Assembly (NCBI GenBank): GCA_963921935.1
Contig: OY998178.1
Span: 195,270,862-195,334,861 of the forward strand
Direction: 5' to 3'
DNA: 64,000 bases
Origin: Galeruca laticollis
Lineage: Eukaryota; Arthropoda; Insecta; Coleoptera; Chrysomelidae
Below, one piece after another: positions 22,700 through 32,266 of the stretch (positions are counted from its first letter, which is position 1; every line of letters starts with the position of its first letter). Under the pieces are notes generated by a model. The model made no database searches. It saw only the letters and a list, made by a program, of their open reading frames with translations, and was not told the DNA's origin. A program made the translations under genes and the position numbers.

Positions 22700-23367
22700 G
22701 TTACAACACATTTTACGTCCTTCGTAGTCAGCAAAAGTGAACAACCTTCCCGCATTTTGCCGAATCGCTAAAATACAACGAAAAACAGCCAGGTTCCTCA
22801 GAAGAGTTATGTGAACATATCATTACCGAATGTCGTCAAATAACTCCAGAAATGCTCCAAAATGTCAGACAAAGATTCGAGAATAATTTATATTCGTGTA
22901 TGGAAGTTAATGGACAACACTCAACATTTACATTGAAGTAATTTAGTTTTTAATTATGGGAGTGGTTCTAAATTTTCCAATTTAATTTTGAGGTTCACTT
23001 TCCTATTTTTTTCTTAATTTTCATTATGAATTGTCTATTGAATAGTTGAGTTTTGCTTTCAAATGGAGTATCATTATTAAAAATAGTAAACTTCTCCCGC
23101 GAGATGGTGCCAAAATCAAGTTACCTAACAAACTGCTACACAGTCAAATTCCTTATAAAATTACTTTTTGAATGATGTATCACACTTAGTACTTTCCCTA
23201 CCTAAATTTTATTGGTATTAGTGAGGGGAGGGGGATGTAGGATAGTTGAGGATATGATCGAAAGATGTCCCCCTTGATATAAAAATCGACCTACTTTTGC
23301 ATTTTCTTCAAAAAAAAAATTGTTTTCAAGATATGCGATCTATTTCGTTTTCGGTGCCGCACCCTGT
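22700..23367 (+). pseudogene. Mariner-like transposase C-terminus and 3' end
   Basis: Between about 22,795 and 22,941 the frame encodes SSEELCEHIITECRQITPEM, LQNVRQRFENN and a C-terminal NGQH motif, the last segment of insect DD41D mariner transposases. The segment ends near 23,367 in CCGCACCCTGTA, a mariner-type TIR end (CAGGGTG inverted) plus TA. The left half is missing. Confidence 0.6.
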
Positions 23368-23769
23368 ATTTATAGTGTGAAAAATTTCAGTTATTCAGAA
23401 TGAAATTGACAATTTTGAAAATGTTGAATTATTTTGATTTTTTTTTAAGTTTATTCCAACTATTGTAAAATGTATCTTACTTACAAAATATCCGGAAATA
23501 ATAAAGTTGCACATACCTGGAACAAAACAAAATAATTATTTAGAACTGGAAATAAATTCAACTGGAAAAAATTGGAAACAATTTCCCTGCCGCCAGTATT
23601 CATTATATTTCTGTTTATAACTATCGTACTATAGCAGACATTGATATATCCATATCAGCGTCATATGATAAGGGAATTTAATAATTTAATAATATAATTT
23701 ATCAACTGAAACTAGAGATAAGGTACATATGGACAACTTAAAACGCACCAGGAAACAACCTGAAAAATA

Positions 23770-25605
23770 CAGAGTGGAAAGTCTAACTGAAACATACTCT
23801 GTAACTTAATAAATAAAGGTTTATCGCAAAATTTCTGAAACACATCAATTTTTATTCTCAATGGGGCATATAACAAAGAGATTTAGTTATCTTCTCAATT
23901 ATTGGGGGAGGGGGGTTGCAGATAACTCCAACTTTTTTTTAAATGGAAGGGTAGGTTGATTAATTTTTTATTTGAAAGCCTTTTCAATTGTAAATACCAT
24001 TCCACTTTTTCTGTTACTTTTTATAAGCAATGTGTCGGAAAAAAATGAAATAAGGAAATATTTACTCAAATTAATTTAATGTATAGGAACATATTTTTTT
24101 ACTTGATAAGCCCAATAAAAAACCTGCTCATTAGTTTTTTGGTCAATTTGAACTGAATGTGATTGATTTGTTAGTACTTGTTTACATTTCAACTTGTAAA
24201 TAACAAACGAAAAATAAGAAAATGCCCTAATTAACCGAGACGCATCGTATCGAAATTTTAATGATGGTCGGATATGGGGACAGAAGTCGAACACAGGTTG
24301 AATTTGCTCGTTTGTTTACTGAAGTTCATCCAGAATTACCTTCAATTAATCGAAGTATGATTGGCAAAATTGAAACTCGATATCGGGAGTTGGGCCACGT
24401 AAGGAATGCTCTTCGACAAAAGGTTTTAAAAGTTGAAGAAGAAGCCCAGTTGAACATATTGTTGAAAATTGAAGAAAATCCTGTTTTTCCAGCTAGGTAA
24501 ATAGCTCGCGTTCATGGGGTCAGTCACATAAGTGTTTTAAAAATTCTTAACGAATCCAAAAAGCATCCATATAAGATGCAAAACCTGCAGAAACTTAACG
24601 AAGATGATCCTGATCGTAGAATCGAATTTTGCGAGCGAATTATGGCTTCTATCGATGGTGGACAAATTGCTTTGGAATGGGTGCTGTTTTTTGATGAGGG
24701 TACGTTCACATTACATGGGCACGTCAATCGCCAGAACTGGTGTTATTGAGCTGACGAAAATCCCGTTGGATGCGCGAATCCCATACCCAAAGGCCTCAAA
24801 AAACATACGTCTGGGCTGGAATTATCGGGGTTCGCATAGTAGGTCCTTTTTTTCAATGGAAACGTAACCGGAGAAACCTACCTTAATATGCTCCAAGAAG
24901 AACTAATTCCTACTTTAATAAATATATTACCCAATAATTTGGATCCCAACTCATTTGACCAACGGATGTGGTTTCAACAAGATGATGCACCAGCACATTT
25001 TGCTCAAAATGTACGGACCTATCTCAACGAAATGTTTTCAAGAAGGTGGATTGGAAGAAGGGGACCAATTTAGTGGCCAGCAAGATCACCCGATCTTACT
25101 CCATTAGATTTTTTTCATGGGGATATCTAAAGAGCAACGTTTATGCCACTAAACCGACATCGCCGAGCTTCAACAAAGAATCAGGGACGAAAATAGGCAA
25201 GTAACGCCGGAAGTGTTACAAGATGTTCGGAATGCTATTTATAATCGATTAGGATATTGTCAGCAACAAGGTGGAGAGCACTTTGAACATTTATCGCATT
25301 AAAGTAATTTTAGTAAATATTTCCTTATTCCATTTCTTCCCTACACATTGCTTATACAAAGTAACAAAAAAAGTGGAATTGTACTTACAATTGAAAAAGC
25401 TTTAAAATAAAAAATTAATCAACCTACCCTTCCATTTAAAAAAAAAGTTGGAGATGTCAGCAACCCCCCCAGATAATTAAAAAGATAAACCAATCTCTTT
25501 GTAATATGCCCCATTGAGAATAAAAATTGACGTGTTTCAGGAATTTTGCGATAAACCTTTATTTATCAAGTTACAGAATTTGTTCCAATTAAACGTTTCA
25601 CTCTG
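23770..25605 (+). mobile_element. Mariner element with ~290-bp TIRs and TA duplication
   Basis: Ends are TA|CAGAGTGGAAAG (TA at 23,768-23,769) and, inverted, TA|CAGAGTGAAACG (TA at 25,606-25,607). From these ends inward the flanks match as inverted copies for roughly 290 bp, through GATAAATAAAGG-like, CAATGGGGCATAT, GGAAGGGTAGGTTGATTAAT and AGCAATGTGT blocks. A single transposase pseudogene lies between. Mariner TIRs are usually tens of bp, so these are unusually long. Length is 1,836 bp. Confidence 0.9.
24222..25302 (+). pseudogene. DD41D (rosa-like) mariner transposase
   Basis: A helix-turn-helix N-terminus (RTQVEFARLFTEVHPELPSI...RYRELGHV) is followed by VLKILNE, then catalytic blocks LFFDEGTFTLHG, WFQQDDAPAHFAQNV and WPARSPDLTPLDF. 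Counting from the second to the third aspartate gives 41 residues, the spacing of the rosa subgroup. The C-terminus (QVTPEVLQDVRNAI...GGEHFEHL) is complete. Inactivating changes include TAA at codon 3, TAG at 24,498, TGA in a WCY-W-ADENP block, a frame change near 24,840 and TAG in GPI-E-WPAR. It spans nearly the full length expected. Confidence 0.85.
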
Positions 25606-25654
25606 TAGAAACTTATGTACGATACTTTTACACAACTTTCACACGCAATAATAA

Positions 25655-26395
25655 TGTAATGTTTTTCTTATTTATATCAACAGTAAACGGGTGGGATAAA
25701 CTTTAAACACACGGTATGGCTACTTAATAGTTTATTTAAACACTAAACTAATCTTAGTGTTTTTAAATTAAACTCACGGTCTCTAGTTAATTCCACAATA
25801 TAATACAAGTTATTGAAAATTCTAAAAAATTGACAATTGTTTCGATAAATCAATATTATCGACACAATTGTCAATTTTTTAGAATTTTCAATAACTTGTA
25901 TTATATTGTGGATATAACTAGAGACCGTGAGTTTCATTTAAAAACACTAATATGAGCATATTCCACGAAGTAAGGGTCGAGACAGTCAATTTCACCAAAC
26001 TAATCAATAACACTTAATTTATATATACTCAACTACTCCCTTAAATTCAATTTATATGCACACAAACTTAATTATTAATTTATATCAACACTTTGCTAAT
26101 TTATATTCACTTATTTACTGTTTATTTATCGAGATCACTTTATCAACTTAACTCAACTCTTCTTGATCGGTCCCTTATATAATAATGCCCTTTTCACTAG
26201 ATAATCTTAGATTACAAAAACAATAGACTTTCTGGCATTTTCTAGATAAGACTGGTCACAAAAACAATGTAGATAAGATAGTCAATATCGTAAACAATTC
26301 TAAAAATCCCTGCGCGTCCGCCATAATTTTAACTTTCATACTTGGTTTAGACAGAGTCGGATTTAGGGACTATACCACTGTGCTGTTTCGTAACA
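25655..26395 (-). repeat. LTR of macro-domain LTR element, copy A (hairpin inserted)
   Basis: On the minus strand the LTR starts TGTTACGAAACAG at 26,395, just after a polypurine tract (TAAGGAGGGGGTAG), and ends near CATTACA at 25,655. It matches 63,331-63,822 throughout. Removing the 252 bp of hairpin plus duplication at 25,745-26,005 leaves 489 bp against 492 bp in copy B. A TATATAAG box on the minus strand (near 26,175) is a likely promoter element. The internal region lies to the right, so this is the 3' LTR. Confidence 0.85.
25754..25996 (+). mobile_element. Hairpin-tail repeat family, copy 2 (full length)
   Basis: 243 bp flanked by the 9-bp direct repeat AAACTAATC (25,745-25,753 and 25,997-26,005). 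The left arm (about 25,757-25,850) and right arm (about 25,857-25,950) are near-perfect inverted copies; the tail GAGCATATTCCACGAAG ... GTCGAGACAGTC follows the right arm. The uninterrupted target can be read in the other LTR copy near 63,415, which supports a clean insertion. Confidence 0.9.
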
Positions 26396-27670
26396 CTACC
26401 CCCTCCTTAAGTGGAAGTTCCTCCTGGAACTTTTGTGTAGCCGAGACTGTTTGTTTGAATCGGCAACTGACCCCATTTCTACACTTTCCGATCTTATGGA
26501 AATAGCAGGGCACCGTCTTCATCGGATACTGATAACGGGGGTCGTAGCTGCAAATTAATATCTGGACACCGGTATCTCGAAAGATAAACTCTACCATGTT
26601 CCTGATAACTTGCCAATCGAACTGGTTACTCGCTATCTTAGGCATAGCCAGTTTCTTCACGCAGGATTCCAACACATGGTCTCGGAGGTTTCGAAGTGCT
26701 TCCCACACATCGCGGTAGGTAGATCGATCTTGAAATTCATTTTTAGTTACCACGTAGAAGACGTAGCGCGAATTATGTTTCAGTTTCAGTGTCTTGCCAA
26801 CGGATGCCAACCCTCGTGCGTTCTTGAGACGGGCGGGGATGTTGTATGCCAGTGAATAATCTTCCGGGAGAGTGAACAAATCTTGTCATTGTTCTGAAGT
26901 AACTCAATACTAGCTTTCCCGGTACCTCCATACGCGCCCATAAATTCATCGAAGGTAGGGTCAGATACATCTTGAATATGGTTCACTCCTTTATCTAGGT
27001 CATGGTCTCCTTCGAATGGCGCTAGTCGGTTTTGGTGAACTACTCGGGGTTCGGTAGGGTGGCAGCTCGTCACTTTCTCCGAGTCGATACTTGACAGAGA
27101 TTTTGTACCTGCGAGGACTGCTTCTGTCCCGGGATCAATTTTCACCGGGAGTTTAGCGACAGATAGGGTTGGTCTGTGTTCTACCATCCGGATAAATACT
27201 CGACGGAGGGGTAAGACACGTACCTAGTGTCAACCGTAATCCTCGGATCAATACTCAACAGAGATTTGACGGCTAACACTGACGGCGTCTCCTCTCGTCT
27301 TACAACGTGAGGCGTTGACTTTTATCACGAAACCTCCTTGCAACGGCGGTGCCAGGATTAAGTTTCCGGTATCTGATTTCCTTTTCGCTTTTACGCGTAA
27401 AGGCTTAACCTTTATTGTGAAGCTACCTATCCCCCCTGGTGTCAGGTTCGAATTACCTGGAAGATATGTCCGTGATTCATTTCTATCGTTTTACGGCGAA
27501 ATTACCCATATCTCGGTGTGGGACGTCCAAACTTGCGATAGTATCGCTCTGGTCTGGTATTGCGACGTCAGTAACTGTTGTAGGATCTGCTCGCCGTGGT
27601 GTTGGAGTACTAGTTTGACGCCAGTGTCGTTACAATCTTCTTGGTGGTAGTTTGAATAAGGTGTTTGTCA
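26370..27670 (-). pseudogene. LTR-element polyprotein 3' end: integrase tail, macro domain, CCCH-like finger
   Basis: Reading leftwards from about 27,660: a degraded linker; then PRVVHQNRLAPFEGD, the GPY/F-type end of gypsy integrases; then KASIELLQNNDKICSL. A frame change leads into a macro domain resembling TARG1/OARD1 ADP-ribosyl hydrolases: DYSLAYNIPARLK, RYVFYVVTKNEF, a TYRDVWEALRNL helix, KKLAMPKIAS and VEFIFRDTGVQILI. The glycine-rich ligand loop and next helix appear deleted between GLA and VGKTL. A C-x7-C-x5-C finger follows (CYFHKIGKCRNGVSC), with the expected final His not in place. The polypurine tract and LTR come next. The upstream pol is missing. Confidence 0.7.
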
Positions 27671-27689
27671 CTACTATATCTTTCGCTTG

Positions 27690-28149
27690 GACAAATTCAA
27701 CCAATAAGTTCTCATTATATTGATTCGATTTTTTTCAAAACTGTACACCACTCTGTATACGTTAACTTTATTCTGTGATATCTGTCTACTGGAATTTAAC
27801 ATTTTAATATTACTAGCTACAATTCCGTTATACAAAACATCATCCACTTTTGCTTTCAATTGTGTTCAAAATGAGAAACGGTAAGCTGCTTTAATACAAT
27901 ATAAAGTGAAAGCGTTTCTGATGATTTCCTTTGATATTTTACTAAAAAAAGTAACGACCTGACGCCAACGTCACCTGGCAATTACATTAACAAAATTAAA
28001 TCAATCAATGACCTGAAATTTTTCACAAACCAAGGTAACATTTCATTAAAACAATTTTCTTCAATCAAAGGTTCTTGATTTATTTTTATTTCTATTTCTT
28101 TTGTTACGATCAGTTTACAAACATTATTCATAAATTTCGTACAAAATAA
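27690..28149. other. No gene seen
   Basis: AT-rich spacer between the LTR element and the RTE-like LINE, with no coding or repeat signal that I can support. Confidence 0.5.
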
Positions 28150-30204
28150 AGACAATTAAACGATTGACTTACAAGAAGTGCCACATACAAAATATAATCT
28201 TGATAGCCTGATACATGACAGTACAATACAATTATTTCAACAAAGACTAGACAATTAGCTGATACCAAATTTTCAAGACCTCGCATTTCAAGAAACCTTT
28301 ACTAACATCATCTCAAGTATACACGAAGCGGCAAAAGTATCATCAGGAACACATAAGCAATATGTAAGTGATAATTTGTGGGGGAATAAAGATATAGAAG
28401 TTTTAGTAAAACAAAAGAAAACACTACAAAATTATTAAACGTGAAAAAAGAAAATTGATTCAGAAAGAAAAAAATGAACTTTGGGATAAGAAATGTCACG
28501 ATATCAATACCTACATTGGAGGACGGAAAAACACATAAGCTTGGAGATTCATAAATTCAGTTCGAACATCACATAAAGCAAGATCACATATACAGATAAT
28601 AGAAACAACAGAATGGATAGACTACTACAAAGAATTACTTACTGGAGACAGACAAGAATATTTGAATGAATCAATTACGAAGGAAATAGATATACAAGGC
28701 GAAAACGTTAAAATAACTGGGGATATTGTCAAAGAAGCAATAAAAGGTTTGGAAAATGGAAAAGCTTGTGGTCCTGAGGGTGTGTGCGCTGAACTTCTGA
28801 AGAATGGAACAGATACATTGTTCGGGGATCTAGCGTACATATTCAACTTGTGCTTTGATGGACATCCCGTTCCAGAAGAATGGAAAACTGCATATATAAC
28901 ACCAATCTATAAAAAAGGCGATAGAAAACGATGTGAAAGATGTGAAAATTACAGAGGAATATCCGTAACAAGTGCAGTCAGTAGACTGTATGGACTAGTA
29001 CGAAGAGATCTTATAGAGGATGAAATTAAAGGTCAAGAAGAAGAAGAAAGCGGATTCCGTGCTGGAAGAACATGTAACGATAATATATTTTATCTCAAAC
29101 AAATTATTGAAAAGAAGACGGCAACTAACAGAGAAATACATATAACATTTGTAGACTTACACAAAGCATACGACACAATACCAACGGTGAAACTCTGGGA
29201 AGTTCTGAAAGACACCAACATCAATCACACTCGTATTACAGATCTACAAAATCTTCATAATGGAGCAAACTCAAGAGTAAAAATAGAAAAATATATCACT
29301 GATGAATTTATAGTGGATAAAGGTTTCAGACAGGGATGTTGTATATCGCCAACATTGTTCAAAATCTATGTGGCAGCAGCTTTAATAAAATGAAATGGGA
29401 ATAGAACTCGATAACAAAACACTTTATACTTTGCAGTTTGCCGATGATCAAGCAATTATATCGAATGATAAGGGAGATATGGAGTACATGATGCGCAAAA
29501 TGATCGAAGAGTACGAAATCTGGGGTCTAAGGGTCAACATTCAGAAGACCAAATATCTTTGTATCGGTGAAGAACCTAGTCGTCTAACATCAAATAATGA
29601 TCGAAAAATAACACACTGTCAAGCCTATAACTATCTGGGAGTAACATTTGACTCAACTGGGACAGATAACAAAGAAATAGAAAGTAGAATAACAACAGCG
29701 AATAAAGCGATATCTTGTCTCAATGGCATTCTGTGGAATAAAAATATTACAAAGAACGGAAAATTCAATGTATATGAAACTTTGGTGAAAAGCAGCCTAT
29801 TGTATGGATCTGAAAACTGGAGACTAACAGAGAAATATAAAAAAAGATTAGAAGCTGTTCAAATGGATGCGATGAAAAGAACACTCAGGATTTCAAGAAG
29901 AAATAGAATCAGGAATGACACCATTAAAGAAATAAAGGGAATTGAAGGTATCATTATCGATGAAATAGAGAAAAAAACAACTTACATGGTATGGGCATAT
30001 ACAACGTATGTCAGAAACAAGACTCCCTAAACAAGTGATGAACTGGCAACCGATAGAACGTCGGAAAAGAGGAAGACCGGAAACCACTTGGAAACAGGAC
30101 GTGGTTGATGCCATGGGTGCTAGAAACCTGCAAGAAGTGGACTGGGACGACAGAAAAAGATGGAGGCAAGGCGTCGGACAACGTCGAAAGACGTTCTATA
30201 CCGG

Positions 30205-30208
<4 letters not shown>
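28150..30208 (+). pseudogene. RTE-like LINE reverse transcriptase, 5'-truncated
   Basis: Starts in the linker after a missing endonuclease (WRFINSVRTSHKAR, WIDYYKELLTG). RT blocks follow: GLENGKACGPEGVCAELLK, PEEWKTAYITPIYKKGD, CENYRGISV, ESGFRAGRTCNDNIF, ITFVDLHKAYDTI, GFRQGCCISPTLF and, after a +1 frameshift at about 29,393, LQFADDQAII with the catalytic pair. The tail has WRLTEKYKKRLEA and IERRKRGRPETTW. The reading frame runs straight into (TA)n with almost no 3' UTR, as RTE-type LINEs do with simple-repeat tails. Two large open segments remain (243 and 211 codons), so this is one of the better preserved RTs here. Confidence 0.85.

Positions 30209-30255
<47 letters not shown>
30209..30255. 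repeat. (TA)n tract
   Basis: Pure TA dinucleotides directly at the 3' end of the RTE-like LINE; probably its tail or its insertion site. Confidence 0.9.
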
Positions 30256-30258
<3 letters not shown>

Positions 30259-31701
30259 GACAAATAAATTGTCTTAGAAAATTTTAGCTAGAATAATGTA
30301 CCAAATAACAATAAATGATTTATAAAATATTAGATAAATTTGGCACACACTGTAGAAATTTGAAAGTACCTAAGTAATTAATCAGAAGCTAGGTAAAGAT
30401 TTTTAAATTGAAATGAAATCAAAATGGTACAGTGTAATAAAGAAACATACCTTCACAAGCCATTGACCAAAGTCCAGGAGTATAGAAGATTATTTTATTG
30501 ATTGTAAATTATTTTAGATATTATGTAGCATTTTAATTATAGGAAGGTAGAGTAATTTACCCGAACATACAGAGTATGTTATAAAATTTATATTTGTCAA
30601 GTGCGGGTGACAAATGGTGACAATTTAAGGTTATAGAAGAAAGTTAGTGATGAGTAAGGAGAAAGGATACTTGTTCTGTCTAATGACTACTCTCTGATTG
30701 TTTGCGGTAACCAAAAGATAAAAATCCAGGTGACTAAGAGATAAATAAAATAGTGTCATTAAGAAAATATTGAAAGAGCTGTCAAGAGTTAAAATAATTT
30801 TAAAAGAGATCAGAGATTTCAAAAAAGAGATATAATTGATGAAATGGAGGTCTTTTGAACATACACTATAAGATATAAAGAGTAAAAGAAAGAAGGCTGA
30901 ATTGGATTCGTTTTGCATAAAAAATTTTCATGAACATTCCTGGATGATATGTAAATTGAAGAGATAAGAAAATATTTGAAAGATATATGAATGGTAAAGG
31001 GGATAATTTCCCAAAATTTATAAAAAGAATAATAAAAGTTAAATGGTACATACCTTATGCTTTGGTTGAGTGAGGAGTTCAATAATTATTGAAGAGGATT
31101 TCTTTATTAAGTGTATTTGACAATTGAACTGCAAGGTAACAAGTCTTTATTAATATTTTGTCCGAGAAATCATCAATGTTCAGTATTTTTCATTGTAAAT
31201 TTATAGGTTAAGTTTCTTCTCTTTTATTTAGTAGAGAGAATGCATTCCATCTATTACGTCCAATAATAACAATCTTTAATTCTTCATGTATATTTATTGT
31301 TAACTTAAATTTGGTAATTCGTTATTCAAAATTACAAACTTAACAAAGTAATAGACGTATTTTGGAATTGATTAGTTTTTTATTTGGAGTAGTTTATTGT
31401 GTGTTATAATATAGTGAATGTCTGACACAGTTGGAGGCCATAGGTCTGGAAAAATGAGATATTGAACCCGTACGCCCAGAGTGCGGAAGCAAAGAGTTCT
31501 CAATTAAGATAAAGTTACATAAAACTAAAATTTAAATCTAGTGAAAATTATTATATAGCCGGAGCCCAGAAATTCAAATTTGATAAAATAAACTGTTTGT
31601 TAAAGCCCAAGTGTGACAATTTATAATTTGACAGTGACATTAAACAAAATTTCATTTTAATTTTCCAAATTTATATTACAATAGAAATAAATATCGTCAC
31701 A

Positions 31702-31704
<3 letters not shown>
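30256..31704. other. No gene seen
   Basis: About 1.4 kb of AT-rich DNA with no recognisable domain or repeat, ending at the (TA)n that borders the hammerhead locus. Confidence 0.5.

Positions 31705-31746
<42 letters not shown>
31705..31746. repeat. (TA)n tract, left border of hammerhead locus 1
   Basis: TA dinucleotides ending exactly where the repeat unit begins (AACAACAAATATATTC). Confidence 0.9.
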
Positions 31747-31747
<1 letters not shown>

Positions 31748-31802
31748 CAACAAATATATTCATGGGTAATTCACGCAAAATAAAGGGCTACTGAAATAGA
31801 GT

Positions 31803-31859
31803 GGTAACCGTGGACATGCATGTTTCTGGCTCATTTTGCCTCATCAGCACGGCATAACC
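31803..31859 (-). ncRNA. Hammerhead ribozyme motif, type I, short stem III
   Basis: The reverse complement reads GGTTATGCCGTG, CTGATGA, GGC-AAAATGA-GCC, A, GAAAC, ATGCATGTC, CACGG-TTA-CC. Core strands CUGAUGA and GAAA are present. Stem I is CCGUG/CACGG plus GG/CC across an internal loop; stem II is GGC/GCC; stem III is four pairs closed by GC. One extra A between stem II and GAAA departs from consensus. Predicted cleavage follows the C of GUC. Confidence 0.75.
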
Positions 31860-32085
31860 AAATAAGGATGTGAAATTTGGGAGCAAAGATGTTAATCGAA
31901 ACATGGGAAAACACAAAATAACGGATTTCAGCAGGGAAACCAAACGATGTTGGTTGATGTCCTGAAAACTCGGGATCTTCCAATTGAAGACACAAATGAG
32001 CGTTTGGTTTCCCTGCTGAAATCCGTTATTTTGTGTTTTCCCATTTTTCGATTAACATCTTTGCTCCCAAATTTCACATCCTTAT

Positions 32086-32146
32086 TTGGTTATGCCGTGC
32101 TGATGAGGCAAAATGAGCCAGAAACATGCATGTCCACGGTTACCAC
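32086..32146 (+). ncRNA. Hammerhead ribozyme motif, type I, short stem III
   Basis: CTGATGA begins at 32,100; stem II lies at 32,107-32,119; GAAA at 32,121-32,124; stem III and GUC end at 32,134, so predicted cleavage is between 32,134 and 32,135. Stem I pairs CCGTG (before the core) with CACGG at 32,135-32,139, and GG with CC further out. Same extra A before GAAA as its inverted partner. Short stem III is typical of hammerheads in PLEs and animal retrozymes. Confidence 0.75.
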
Positions 32147-32241
32147 TCTATTTCCGTAGCCCTTTATTCTGCGTGAATTACCCATGAATATATTTGTTGT
32201 TGTTGTTAACATATCACGCGATATTCCTACATCTTCTTTGT

Positions 32242-32266
32242 TATATATATATATATATATATATAT
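32242..32266. repeat. (TA)n tract, right border of hammerhead locus 1
   Basis: TA dinucleotides beginning directly after the repeat unit (CATCTTCTTTGT). Confidence 0.9.

Larger units (their letters stand above)
31747..32241. mobile_element. Hammerhead repeat, locus 1: head-to-head inverted dimer
   Basis: Two partial units of the 351-bp family lie in opposite orientation. The minus-strand unit covers 31,747-31,946 and the plus-strand unit covers 31,947-32,241. The arms match from CGTTTGGTTTCCCTGC outward to GAATTACCCATGAATATATT, about 200 bp, with a 53-bp single-copy centre. The central join shares CG between the two partners. Each arm contains a hammerhead with an intact CTGATGA strand. (TA)n borders both sides. 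The layout mirrors locus 2 at 43.5 kb. Confidence 0.85.

Noticed and set aside
26610..26855. Plus-strand open frame over the macro-domain region
   Set aside because: Antisense shadow of the minus-strand macro domain; the minus frame carries the family motifs.
27440..27462. tRNA B-box-like GTCAGGTTCGAATTACC
   Set aside because: No A box or cloverleaf around it; it lies inside decayed LTR-element coding sequence.
30209..30287. Tyr-Ile repeat peptides
   Set aside because: These are translations of (TA)n tracts (also at 49.6 and 56.0 kb) and not proteins.
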